Below are positions 26,242 through 34,153 of a stretch of DNA of 64,000 nt, one piece after another. How positions within the stretch are numbered: position 1 is the first letter of the stretch; each line of letters opens with the position of its first letter. Made by a program: the position numbers and the translations under genes. Source of the stretch: an uncultured Burkholderiaceae bacterium (lineage in GTDB: Bacteria; Pseudomonadota; Gammaproteobacteria; Burkholderiales; Burkholderiaceae); NCBI GenBank assembly GCA_937871985.1, contig CALMPB010000342.1, positions 36,948 through 100,947 on the forward strand, written 5' to 3'. The notes beneath the pieces were generated by a model. That model did no database searches. It was not told the origin of the DNA and saw only the letters and a list, made by a program, of their open reading frames with translations.

Positions 26242-27129
26242 TTATGCGGGCACGCTGGCCGTGCTGGACTGGGCTGCCTGCTGCGCAGGCTCTTCGCCTT
26301 CTTCGAAGAGAACGACGGTCATGGCCGTGGTGGTGGCCAGGTAGTAGTTCTGGTGCAGCTTGCGGATTTTCTCGGGCATGGCGCCGCGCATGGCCAGCCA
26401 CATGATCTGCTCGACGCTTTCGGCGCCGCCCAGGCGCACGAAGTCGGCGTGGGTCAGCTTGGTGAGCTTTTCGGGCTCGAACTGCAGCTGGCGCAGGAAT
26501 TCGAGATCCCATTCCTCGTTGTTGAAGCCGGTGCGCTCGCCGTGGATCTGGTGCGACAGGCCGCCCGTGCCGACGATGACGACCTTGAGGTCTTCGGGGT
26601 AGGACTCGACCGCGCGGCGGATGGCCTGGCCCAGCTTGTAGCAGCGGCGGGCCGTGGGCAGCGGGTACTGCAGCACGTTGACGGCGATGGGCACGATGGC
26701 GCCGGGCCAATCCGGCTCGTGCGGCCAGAGCAGCGGCAGGGGCGAGGCGCAGCCGTGATCGATGGGCTTTTCCTGGAAGATGGTGAGGTCGAACTCGTCG
26801 TTGACCAGCGATTCGGCGATATGGCATTGCAGGTCGACATTGCCCTTGATGGCGGGCAGGTTGCGCAGCCCCGCGCCCTCGTCGGCTACGGGAAAGCGCT
26901 CGCCGACGCCGAGCGCGAACGTGGGGTACATGTCGAAGAAAAAGGTGGTGGCGTGGTCGTTGTAGATGAAGACCAGCGCATCGGGTTTTTTCTCGGCCAG
27001 CCAGGCGGCCACGGGTTTGTAGCCTTCGAACAGCGGCGCCCAGGCCGGGTCGTTCTGGCGGCCCTTGTCGTAGGCGACGCCGATGGTTGGAACGTGCGAG
27101 GTTCCGATGCAGCCAATGATTTTAGCCAT
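26242..27129 (-). CDS. ligB: Extradiol dioxygenase catalytic subunit (LigB domain; protocatechuate 4,5- or gallate dioxygenase)
   Basis: Type II extradiol dioxygenase, Fe(II)-dependent, 295 residues. Iron ligands: His in GTSHVPTIG near residue 12, His in IYNDHATTFF near 59 and a Glu in GGAESVEQIMW near 240. The catalytic His is in GTGGLSHQIHGERTGFNNEEWD near 190. The MAKIIGCIGTSHVPT start and the GERTGFNNEEWD block look like gallate dioxygenase N-domains. The protocatechuate enzyme would give CHMS, which needs LigC and LigI, absent here; a gallate enzyme gives 4-oxalomesaconate directly, which galBCD in this window process. Confidence 0.87.
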   Translation of the reverse strand: MAKIIGCIGTSHVPTIGVAYDKGRQNDPAWAPLFEGYKPVAAWLAEKKPDALVFIYNDHATTFFFDMYPTFALGVGERFPVADEGAGLRNLPAIKGNVDLQCHIAESLVNDEFDLTIFQEKPIDHGCASPLPLLWPHEPDWPGAIVPIAVNVLQYPLPTARRCYKLGQAIRRAVESYPEDLKVVIVGTGGLSHQIHGERTGFNNEEWDLEFLRQLQFEPEKLTKLTHADFVRLGGAESVEQIMWLAMRGAMPEKIRKLHQNYYLATTTAMTVVLFEEGEEPAQQAAQSSTASVPA

Positions 27130-27165
27130 GATGGATTCCGTAATGAATTGATGCGCCCTGGGCGC

Positions 27166-28251
27166 TCAGGCGTATTGGTAATTGGCCTCGGCCGACGCCA
27201 GTTGATGCAGCACCTTGCGCATCATCAGGCCGGGCTTGTCCGGGGCGAAGTTCAGGTCGAACTGGGGCTCGACATCGGTTTGCACCACATTGAGGATGGC
27301 TTCGAGCGCGTCGACGTCTTCAAGGTAAGCCTTGTTCGAGGCTTCGTAAAGGAATTTGTCGGTTTCGGCGTTGTCCAGGTCGAAATTGCGCGAGTTGAAC
27401 CACCAGTAGTGGATGCGCCCGTTGGATTCGGGCGTGATCAGGTGCGTGATGTTGAAGCGGTAGATCGACGGCCTGCCCGCGGCCGGCTCGTGGTCGATGA
27501 TCTGCGCGAACGCGGTGTGGACGGCCGGCGAGGCGAAGCGGGCTTCCGACAGGCGGTCGACGTTCTTGTGCATGAGGTTGGTGGGAATGCCGTAGATGCC
27601 CGGGGGCGGCGAATTCTTCAGCGACCGGTCGATGATGACGACGTCGCCTTCCTGGCGCACCTTGAGCTTGGAGCGCGCGTATTCAAGCGTGCCCACGGTG
27701 CCCGGATGCAGGAAGGGGAAGTGGGTCTGATCGAGCAGGTTCTCGTGCATGGCCACGTAGTCGGAATTGAGCGGGAACGTGCCGCAGACGCTTTTCCAGG
27801 TGGGGTCGGCCAGCCAACTGGTGTCGGGGATCTTGCTTTCGTCGGCCAGGTCGGGGTTGCCCATCCAGATCCAGACGATGGGGCCGCGTTCGGCAATGGG
27901 GAACGAGCGCACGTTGGCATTGGCCGGCACGATGGGCATGGAGGGCATGTTGACGCAGCGGCCCGAGGGGTCGAACTGCATGCCGTGGTAGCCACAGATC
28001 AGCACGTCGCCTTCCAGGCGGCCTTTGGCCAAGGGGAACGAGCGGTGCGGGCAGCGGTTGCGCACGGCCACCGGCTCGCCGGCCATGGTGCGGTACAGCG
28101 CCACTTCGGTGCCCAGGAAGCGGCGGCTGATGACGTCGCGCGAGATTTCCGAGCTGAAGCCGGCTACATACCAGCAGTTCTTGACGAGCGGCGTGGCGTT
28201 GTCGGCGTACCCGCCGGGTTCGAAGGTGAAGTCAACATCGGTATAGCTCAT
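27166..28251 (-). CDS. VanA-like Rieske oxygenase (second)
   Basis: 361-residue Rieske oxygenase of the VanA/phthalate-dioxygenase-like group. N-terminal VKNCWYVAGFSSEI; Rieske ligands CPHRSFPLAKG and ICGYHGMQF near 68-90; mononuclear iron site MHENLLDQTHFPFLHPGTVG near 165-185. Its reductase partner is the gene immediately upstream in the operon (24-base gap), and ligB follows after 36 bases. It likely demethylates or hydroxylates a methoxy- or phenolic acid so that ligBA can cleave the ring. It is clearly distinct from vanA in this operon, so a different substrate is likely, such as syringate or 3-O-methylgallate (inference). Confidence 0.82.
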   Translation of the reverse strand: MSYTDVDFTFEPGGYADNATPLVKNCWYVAGFSSEISRDVISRRFLGTEVALYRTMAGEPVAVRNRCPHRSFPLAKGRLEGDVLICGYHGMQFDPSGRCVNMPSMPIVPANANVRSFPIAERGPIVWIWMGNPDLADESKIPDTSWLADPTWKSVCGTFPLNSDYVAMHENLLDQTHFPFLHPGTVGTLEYARSKLKVRQEGDVVIIDRSLKNSPPPGIYGIPTNLMHKNVDRLSEARFASPAVHTAFAQIIDHEPAAGRPSIYRFNITHLITPESNGRIHYWWFNSRNFDLDNAETDKFLYEASNKAYLEDVDALEAILNVVQTDVEPQFDLNFAPDKPGLMMRKVLHQLASAEANYQYA

Positions 28252-28275
28252 GGTCTGTCTCCAGGTTATGGGGTG

Positions 28276-29259
28276 TCAGGCGTCCAGAACCAGCCGTGAC
28301 CCGGTGGTTCGCGAAACGCAGATGCAAAGGGTTTTGCCGGAAGCGCGCTCTTCTTCGTCGAGATAGCGGTCGCGGTGGACGAGTTGGCCGTCGTTATCCA
28401 GGACATCCAGGGGACAGAGCCCGCATTCGCCGCGGCGGCAGTCCGACAGCACGTGCACGCCGGCGGCGGTCAGGGCGTCGAGGATGCTGGTGTCGCGCCC
28501 GACGTGGATGCGCCGGCCCGATGCCTTGAGTTCGACATCGAAGGCGACGTCGTCGGCGCCAGGCCCCGATGAAAAGAGCTCGTTGCGGATGCGGGACGGA
28601 TCCCAGCCCAGTTCCTGGGCGGCTTGTTCCACGGCCTTGACCATGGGCGCGGGCCCACAGACATAGACATTGGCGCCTTCGGGCTGGCTGGCCAGCAGGG
28701 CGCGCAGGTCGAGCAGGTTCTTGCTGTCGGCGCCGCTGACGTGGATGCGCGCATTGCCAGCGCCCAGGCGCAGGACGTCCTGGCGGTAGGCCATGTCGGC
28801 GGCGACGCGCCCCGAGTAGACCATTTCGAAATTCCGGCCGCGCCGGACCAGGCTGCGCAGCATGGACAGAATGGGGGTGATGCCGATGCCGCCGGCGATG
28901 AGCAGGCTTTTGGAATCGCGCCTGTCCAGCGGGAAATGATTTTTGGGGTGGGAAACCTGCAGCGTGGTGCCGATGGCGAAGGTGTCGTGGATGTGCGCCG
29001 AGCCGCGCTGGCGGTCTTCGCGCTGCACGGCGATGCGGTAGATGTCGGGCGTGTCGTCCCAGTTGCCGGCGCCGCCTATCAATGAATAGTGGCGCACGAT
29101 GGGGCCGCTGACCGGCGATTCGGTGTGCAGTTCGACGTGGGCGCCGGGTTCGAAGGGGGGCAGCGCGCCGCCATCCTGCGAGCGCAGGAGGTATTCGCGG
29201 ATTCGCGGGGTAAGCTGCCGGATGCCGGCGACCACCACGTTCAGATTGTTCTTGGCCAA
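28276..29259 (-). CDS. Phthalate dioxygenase reductase-family protein (partner of second Rieske oxygenase)
   Basis: 327-residue FMN/[2Fe-2S] reductase. FMN motif RHYSLIGGAG near 60, NAD-binding LLIAGGIGITPILSMLR near 120, VYVCGPAPMVKAVEQA near 205, C-terminal ferredoxin CRRGECGLCPLDV near 277 with the last Cys in CICVSRTTGS. It is the first gene of the leftward operon, transcribed from the region shared with vanR. Reductase-before-oxygenase order is the reverse of vanAB and of the third pair. Confidence 0.85.
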   Translation of the reverse strand: MAKNNLNVVVAGIRQLTPRIREYLLRSQDGGALPPFEPGAHVELHTESPVSGPIVRHYSLIGGAGNWDDTPDIYRIAVQREDRQRGSAHIHDTFAIGTTLQVSHPKNHFPLDRRDSKSLLIAGGIGITPILSMLRSLVRRGRNFEMVYSGRVAADMAYRQDVLRLGAGNARIHVSGADSKNLLDLRALLASQPEGANVYVCGPAPMVKAVEQAAQELGWDPSRIRNELFSSGPGADDVAFDVELKASGRRIHVGRDTSILDALTAAGVHVLSDCRRGECGLCPLDVLDNDGQLVHRDRYLDEEERASGKTLCICVSRTTGSRLVLDA

Positions 29260-29329
29260 GATAGGAGCTCCGGTAATGCTTTGGGGCCGTCTTCATGGAA
29301 AAGGCCCGGTTCACCCTTTGATTTTATTT

Positions 29330-29343
29330 TTTGGGATCCCAAA
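29330..29343. promoter_or_regulatory. VanR-type operator 1 (TTTGGGATCCCAAA)
   Basis: A perfect 14-base palindrome centred on GGATCC in the intergenic region between the leftward operon (starts 29259) and vanR (starts 29525). It resembles the Caulobacter VanR operator ATTGGATCCAAT as I remember it. Confidence 0.75.
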
Positions 29344-29382
29344 TAAAAGGTTTTATCGGGTTTGTTTGCCAGAATATACTAT

Positions 29383-29396
29383 ATTTGGATCCATTT
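29383..29396. promoter_or_regulatory. VanR-type operator 2 (core TGGATCCA)
   Basis: ATTTGGATCCATTT, 53 bases (about five helical turns) from operator 1 centre to centre. A TATACT -10-like box at 29375-29380 lies beside it, so binding would block vanR transcription. A half-site TTTTGGGATT follows at 29394-29403. Confidence 0.7.
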
Positions 29397-29524
29397 TGGG
29401 ATTCTTTTTTTGTTATGATCGTCAAAACAGCGTCGTTTTCCTGATTCCCCGACCAACGCGAAGCCCTGCCCTTGCGCAATCAGGCCGAGCAAGGCCTATT
29501 TTTGGGGCCCGAGCCCCCGATTCC

Positions 29525-30229
29525 ATGACACAACCTTCATCCGTCATCGTGCGTCTGCGTGAAATGATCCTGCGGGGCGAACTGGTGCCCGGCGAGCGCA
29601 TGCCCGAAGCGGAGCTGGCCGCGCGTCTCGGGGTTTCGCGCACTCCCGTGCGGCAGGCTTTGCCGGCCCTGGCCCAGGAAGGCCTGCTGGTGCCCGCCGG
29701 CAAGCGCGGCTATTCGGTGCGGGCCTTTACCACCCAGCACAGCCTGGACGCCTTGCGCATCCGTTCCGTGCTGGAGGGGTTTGCCGCGCGTACCGTGGCC
29801 GACCGCGGGGCATCGCCCGCATTGCTTGCGGCCCTGAAGGCCTGCCTGTACGAAGGCGACGCCATTTTCGCCGGCCGCGTGCTGCAAGAGGACGACGAAC
29901 TGCGCTATGCCGAAATGAACGCCCGTTTCCATTTGCTGATTATGGAAGCCGCCCAGATGCCGCTGCTTGAAAGCCTGACCGAGCGCTGCAACCTGGTGCC
30001 TTTCACCGCACCCAAGAGCATTGCGTTTTCCAGCACCAGCAAGGACAGGATGTTCGATTTCCTGTTCTATGCCCATGGCCAGCACCACAACATCGTCGAG
30101 GCCATCGAGGCGGGCCAGGGCGATCGGGCCGAATTCCTGTTCCGCGAGCACGCCTATACCCAGGAAAAAAGCCAGACGGCGAATCCCGCCATGGGGCCCA
30201 TTATGGCCTTGCGCAACGAGGCGGCCTGA
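29525..30229 (+). CDS. vanR: GntR-family (FCD) transcriptional regulator, VanR-like
   Basis: 234-residue regulator. N-terminal GntR winged HTH: REMILRGELVPGERMPEAELAARLGVSRTPVRQAL at about 11-45. A helical FCD effector domain follows, with metal-site-type residues in the ARFHLLIMEAA and YAHGQHHNIVEAIEAG segments. The start ATG at 29525 gives the normal FadR-group length; the open frame upstream crosses the operators and is not coding. Position between two Rieske demethylase operons and GGATCC-centred operators support a vanillate-responsive repressor. The true effector could be a related methoxylated acid. Confidence 0.82.
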   Translation: MTQPSSVIVRLREMILRGELVPGERMPEAELAARLGVSRTPVRQALPALAQEGLLVPAGKRGYSVRAFTTQHSLDALRIRSVLEGFAARTVADRGASPALLAALKACLYEGDAIFAGRVLQEDDELRYAEMNARFHLLIMEAAQMPLLESLTERCNLVPFTAPKSIAFSSTSKDRMFDFLFYAHGQHHNIVEAIEAGQGDRAEFLFREHAYTQEKSQTANPAMGPIMALRNEAA

Positions 30230-30358
30230 AACCGCCCGCGCCCCCGCGGCCGGACCCTGGATTCTGTTGCCCAGGATGGAACAAAAGCTTGACCGCCATG
30301 GTCGGGCGCGCCGCGGATTTCCCGATCCCGCGGAAATCCCGAGAGCGGCAAGGTATTC

Positions 30359-30396
30359 TTCAATGCATTGAAAATAAATAGTATTTTCAATTTTTT
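30359..30396. promoter_or_regulatory. Two overlapping palindromes upstream of third Rieske pair
   Basis: TTCAATGCATTGAA (30359-30372) is a perfect 14-base palindrome. It shares a half-site with TTGAAAATA-N5-TATTTTCAA (30368-30390), which is followed by six T. The region 30230-30603 holds no gene; this is its most structured part, and it could be an AT-rich terminator for vanR or an operator. Confidence 0.5.
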
Positions 30397-30526
30397 CGGC
30401 GAATGATCGCGGCGTTTCCGGCGGCCCGCCACCCCCATTTCCAAACTTGCCAGAGGCCCTTCCGGGCCGCTCTTTTGGCTCCGCTTCACTCCTATACTCG
30501 TCTCCATATTCACACCGCGCCCGGCT

Positions 30527-30546
30527 GCCCCTGAGGGGGGCTTTTT
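30527..30546 (+). terminator. Terminator-like hairpin with T-run ahead of third Rieske oxygenase
   Basis: GCCCC-TGAGG-GGGGC followed by TTTTT, 58 bases before the oxygenase start. A TATACT box lies at 30493-30498, so this hairpin falls in a plausible leader and could act as an attenuator, or simply end upstream read-through. Confidence 0.45.
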
Positions 30547-30603
30547 GCCGTGAGGCCGCGCGCTGGCACGGGATGCCGGGTTGGATCTTTTCAGGAGATG
30601 AAC

Positions 30604-31689
30604 ATGTTTTTAAAAAATTGCTGGTACATGGCAGGCTGGGACTATGAACTGATCGACAACAAGTTCCTGTCCCGCAAGCTGCTGAACGAGCCCATTTTGT
30701 TCTTTCGCGGGGCAAGCGGAAAAGCCATCGCGCTGGAAGACCGCTGCTGTCATCGGGGCGCGCCGCTTTCCCTGGGCCGGCGCGAAGGCGACAGCGTGCG
30801 CTGCATGTACCACGGGCTGAAGTTCGATGCCTCGGGCAAGTGCACGGAGATTCCCGGCCAGGAAATGATACCTCCCAAGCTGGGGGTGCGCGCCTATCCC
30901 ATCGTCGAGCGCGATCACCTCATCTGGATATGGATGGGCGACCCGGCGCTGGCCGACGAATCGCAGATCATCGACTTCCCCTATTTGAGCGATCCGGCCT
31001 GGCGCGGGCAGCCCGATTACATTCATTACGATTCGAACTACCTGCTCATCGTGGACAACCTGAGCGACTTCGCCCACCTGGCCTGGGTGCATACCAACAC
31101 GCTGGGCGGCTCGGAAGAATACGCCTACAAGACCAAGCCCGCGTCCGTCGAGAGGCTGGAGCGCGGCTTCCGGGTGACGCGCTGGCACATGAACAGCGCG
31201 CCGCCTCCCTTCCATCGCAAGGTCATCGACAACGACGACAATGTGGATCGCTGGAACGTAGGCCACATGCACATCCCCGGGATCTTCTTCCTGGAAAGCG
31301 GGTTCGCGCCGGCCGGTTCGGGCGCGGAAACAGGCAACAAGGAAGGCGCGAAGGAATACCGCAACTGCCAGTTCATCACTCCAGAAACCGAAAGCACGAC
31401 GCACTTCTTCTTCAGCTATCTGCACAACTTCGAGGTCGACAACTACAACGTCACGCTTTCCCTGCACGACAGCCTGATCGAAGGCTTCATGGAAGACAAG
31501 CACATCATCGAACGCCAGCAGCGGGTGCTGGACGAAGACCCGCAGTTCAAGCTGCTGGCGATTGCCGCCGATGGCCCGCTGTCGCATTTCCGCTGGACGC
31601 TGGACAAGCTGATCGCGCAGGAGCAGCAGCAACAGCCGGCGCTGCAGGCCCAGCAGGTCCAGCGCAGGCCTTCGGCGGCGGTGGCTTAG
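30604..31689 (+). CDS. VanA-like Rieske oxygenase (third)
   Basis: 361-residue Rieske oxygenase. N-terminal MFLKNCWYMAGWDYEL, Rieske ligands CCHRGAPLSLG and RCMYHGLKF near 47-72, mononuclear iron site DNLSDFAHLAWVHTNTLGG near 150-168, and a Q/A-rich C-terminal tail (about residues 340-361). The start at 30604 has AGGAG 6 bases upstream; an ATG two codons earlier is too close to it. Its reductase partner follows after 22 bases. It probably demethylates another methoxylated aromatic acid. It is the only pair of the three transcribed rightwards, away from the dioxygenase operon. Confidence 0.83.
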   Translation: MFLKNCWYMAGWDYELIDNKFLSRKLLNEPILFFRGASGKAIALEDRCCHRGAPLSLGRREGDSVRCMYHGLKFDASGKCTEIPGQEMIPPKLGVRAYPIVERDHLIWIWMGDPALADESQIIDFPYLSDPAWRGQPDYIHYDSNYLLIVDNLSDFAHLAWVHTNTLGGSEEYAYKTKPASVERLERGFRVTRWHMNSAPPPFHRKVIDNDDNVDRWNVGHMHIPGIFFLESGFAPAGSGAETGNKEGAKEYRNCQFITPETESTTHFFFSYLHNFEVDNYNVTLSLHDSLIEGFMEDKHIIERQQRVLDEDPQFKLLAIAADGPLSHFRWTLDKLIAQEQQQQPALQAQQVQRRPSAAVA

Positions 31690-31711
31690 GGTTGGCATGG
31701 AGGAACGGGTG

Positions 31712-32680
31712 ATGAGTCTGGCGCCAACGGAAAAGCTGACGGTGAAGGTTGCCGGCTATGTGGCGGAGGCCAAGGACGTCGTGCTGCTGGAGCTGCGGGA
31801 CGTCAAGGATGGCGCCTTGCCGCGCTTCGAGCCTGGAGCGCATATAGAAATGCATCTGCCCAACGGCTTGATCCGGCATTATTCGCTGTTGAACGACAGC
31901 CGGGAAACCGACCGCTACGTCGTGGCGGTGGGCAGGGCCGCCAATGGGCGCGGGGGATCCGACTATGTGCATCAGCGGCTGGCGCAGGGGGCGCTGTTCC
32001 AGATCGGCGCGCCGCGCAACAATTTTCCGCTGGATCCGCAGGCCGAGTCCTATTTGTTCATCGCCGGCGGCATAGGCATCACCCCCATCATGTCCATGAT
32101 CCGGTGGTGCTGCGCCAACGGGCGCGCGTGGCGCCTGGTGTATGCCGCGCGCAACCGGCAGCGCGCGGCGCTGTACGAGGACATCCGGCTACTGGGCGAC
32201 GCCCATGTGCATTGGCATTTCGATGATGAGCGCGGCGGCCATCTGCAGGCCGGGGATTTTGTGCGCGACCTGGGCCGGGGCGAACAGATCTACTGTTGCG
32301 GCCCGCAGCCTCTGATGCAGGCGGTGCAGGCGGCTTGCGTCGGCCATCCCGAGGGCACCGCGCATTTCGAGTGGTTTTCCGCGCCCGACACCGAAGCGCG
32401 GCCGGCCGAATCCGGCGCTTTCGAAATCCAGTTGCAGCGCAGCGGCGTCTCGTTCACGGTGCCGCCCGACAAAAGCATTCTGGAAGTCCTGGAGGAAAAC
32501 GGTTTCAGCATCCCGTTTTCGTGCCGCGAGGGCACTTGCCGTACGTGCGAAACCGGTGTTTGTTCGGGAACCCCCGAACATTTCGACTACGTTTTGTCCG
32601 CCGACGAACGGGCGGCCGGCAAGTCGATGATGGTGTGTGTTTCCAGAACCAGCGACCCGGTCTTGTGCCTGGATCTATAA
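31712..32680 (+). CDS. Phthalate dioxygenase reductase-family protein (partner of third Rieske oxygenase)
   Basis: 322-residue FMN/NAD/[2Fe-2S] reductase. RHYSLLNDSRETD near 56, LFIAGGIGITPIMSMIR near 112, IYCCGPQPLMQAVQAA near 195, and C-terminal ferredoxin CREGTCRTCETGVC near 272, with the last Cys in MVCVSRTSD. GGAGG lies 8 bases before the ATG at 31712, favouring it over the ATG five codons earlier. Confidence 0.85.
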   Translation: MSLAPTEKLTVKVAGYVAEAKDVVLLELRDVKDGALPRFEPGAHIEMHLPNGLIRHYSLLNDSRETDRYVVAVGRAANGRGGSDYVHQRLAQGALFQIGAPRNNFPLDPQAESYLFIAGGIGITPIMSMIRWCCANGRAWRLVYAARNRQRAALYEDIRLLGDAHVHWHFDDERGGHLQAGDFVRDLGRGEQIYCCGPQPLMQAVQAACVGHPEGTAHFEWFSAPDTEARPAESGAFEIQLQRSGVSFTVPPDKSILEVLEENGFSIPFSCREGTCRTCETGVCSGTPEHFDYVLSADERAAGKSMMVCVSRTSDPVLCLDL

Positions 32681-32787
32681 GGTCTTGCCTGGTGATGGAT
32701 GTTGTTGTGAAGGCGATGGCGATGGCAATGGCGCCGAGGCGTCCCTGAATATTGCATCGTATTTTTATAAATCAAAAGGAGACTGAT

Positions 32788-33942
32788 TTGAGAACCTTAC
32801 TACGCTTGAGCGCCGTCGTTGCCGGTGTGTTCGTGTCGACCGCGTTGTACGCCCAAGTGCGCGTAGGCCTGACGCTTTCCACCACGGGGCCGGCCGCGTC
32901 GCTGGGGATACCCGAACAAAATACCGCGACCCTGCTTCCCCGGGAGATCGGCGGGCAGAAGATCGACTACATCATCCTCAACGATGCGTCGGACACGACA
33001 GTGGCGGTGAAGAACACGCACAAGCTGATCAATGAAGACAAGGTCGACGTGATCATCGGCTCGACCATCACCACCAATTCGCTGGCCATGATCGACACCG
33101 TGGGCCCGGCCGGCGTGCCCATGATCAGCGTGGCGGCTTCCAAGCATATTGTTTCGCCCATGGATGCGAACCGCCATTGGGTTTACAAGACGGTGCAGAA
33201 CGATTCGCTGTTGACCGAGTCGGCCGTCAGGCATATGGCGGCCCATGGGGTGAAGACCGTGGCGTACATCGGCTTTTCCGACGGCTATGGCGACAGTTGG
33301 CTTCAGGAACTGACCCAGATGGCCGAGAAACACCACATCAAGGTGGTGGCGAACGAGCGCTACGGCCGCACGGACTCCTCGGTCACCGGGATTGTGCTCA
33401 AGGCCATGGCCACCAAGCCCGATGCCGTTTTCATCGGCGCTTCGGGAACGCCGGGGGCGCTGCCGCAGATGGCGCTGGTGGAGCGCGGCTACAAGGGCAA
33501 GATCTACCAGACGCAAGGGGTTGCCAATCAGGACTTCCTGCGGGTTTGCGGCAAGAGCTGCGAAGGCACGTTCATTGCCGTGGGGCCGGCCATGGTTGCC
33601 GCCCAGTTGCCCGACAGCCACCCGGCCAAGGCGGTCGCCCTGGACTACATCAAGCACTACGAAGCCAAATACGGCGCGGGAACGGTTTCGCCGTTCGGCG
33701 CGCACGTCTGGGACGCCGGACGCCTGCTTCAGCGCGCCATTCCCCTGGCGCTGAAGCAGGGTAAGCCCGGCACCAAGGAGTTTCGTTCGGCCCTGCGCGA
33801 CGCCCTGGAGCAGACCAAGGATCTGGCCGTTGCGAACGGCGTGCTCAACATGACCGCGCAGGATCACGCGGGCTTCGACGCCCGGGCGGTCGCCATGATC
33901 CGCATCGAAGGCGGCAAATGGAAGTTGGTGCCGACCGACTAG
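32788..33942 (+). CDS. Orphan branched-chain-type substrate-binding protein (TTG start)
   Basis: LivK-fold periplasmic binding protein, 384 residues, with a Sec signal ending ALYAQ near residue 23 and the mature start VRVGLTLSTTGPAASLGIPEQN. GVPMISVAASKHIVSP and AYIGFSDGYGDSW are typical of aromatic-acid binders such as those next to benzoate or hydroxybenzoate genes. No ATG fits; TTG at 32788 has AAGGAG 6 bases upstream. No permease or ATPase is adjacent, so it may share the LivHMGF complex encoded 20 kb upstream. It differs strongly from the other two binding proteins in the window. Confidence 0.85.
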   Translation: MRTLLRLSAVVAGVFVSTALYAQVRVGLTLSTTGPAASLGIPEQNTATLLPREIGGQKIDYIILNDASDTTVAVKNTHKLINEDKVDVIIGSTITTNSLAMIDTVGPAGVPMISVAASKHIVSPMDANRHWVYKTVQNDSLLTESAVRHMAAHGVKTVAYIGFSDGYGDSWLQELTQMAEKHHIKVVANERYGRTDSSVTGIVLKAMATKPDAVFIGASGTPGALPQMALVERGYKGKIYQTQGVANQDFLRVCGKSCEGTFIAVGPAMVAAQLPDSHPAKAVALDYIKHYEAKYGAGTVSPFGAHVWDAGRLLQRAIPLALKQGKPGTKEFRSALRDALEQTKDLAVANGVLNMTAQDHAGFDARAVAMIRIEGGKWKLVPTD

Positions 33943-33972
33943 CTGCGCGGGCGGGGTAATCCGCGATGTTTT

Positions 33973-34007
33973 CGGGGGCCGCTCATGCAGGCATCGAGCG
34001 GCCCCCG
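33973..34007 (+). terminator. Hairpin after the orphan binding-protein gene
   Basis: CGGGGGCCGCTC and GAGCGGCCCCCG form a perfect 12-bp stem with an 11-base loop, 30 bases after the stop codon. No T-run follows. Confidence 0.6.
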
Positions 34008-34061
34008 ATCGCTGATTACCCTGATTTCCGGCGCTGGGCAATCATGGTATATATCGAGAGC

Positions 34062-34088
34062 ATCGGGAGCTGCGGTACGGCTCCCGAT
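34062..34088. repeat. Inverted repeat upstream of araC-type gene
   Basis: ATCGGGAGC and GCTCCCGAT flank a 9-base loop, 66 bases before the regulator start. It could be a second terminator or a leader structure. Confidence 0.4.
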
Positions 34089-34153
34089 ATTGGCTTTTCA
34101 AGTGGCGTTTGCCGCGGATCGGGCAGCGGCCCGGACTCTCGATCGAGGATGAC

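Noticed and set aside
15845..32680. Full protocatechuate 4,5-cleavage pathway with ligC and ligI
   Set aside because: I looked for a Gfo/Idh-type CHMS dehydrogenase and an amidohydrolase-type PDC hydrolase and found neither. The DUF1932 protein and the alpha/beta hydrolase are different families.
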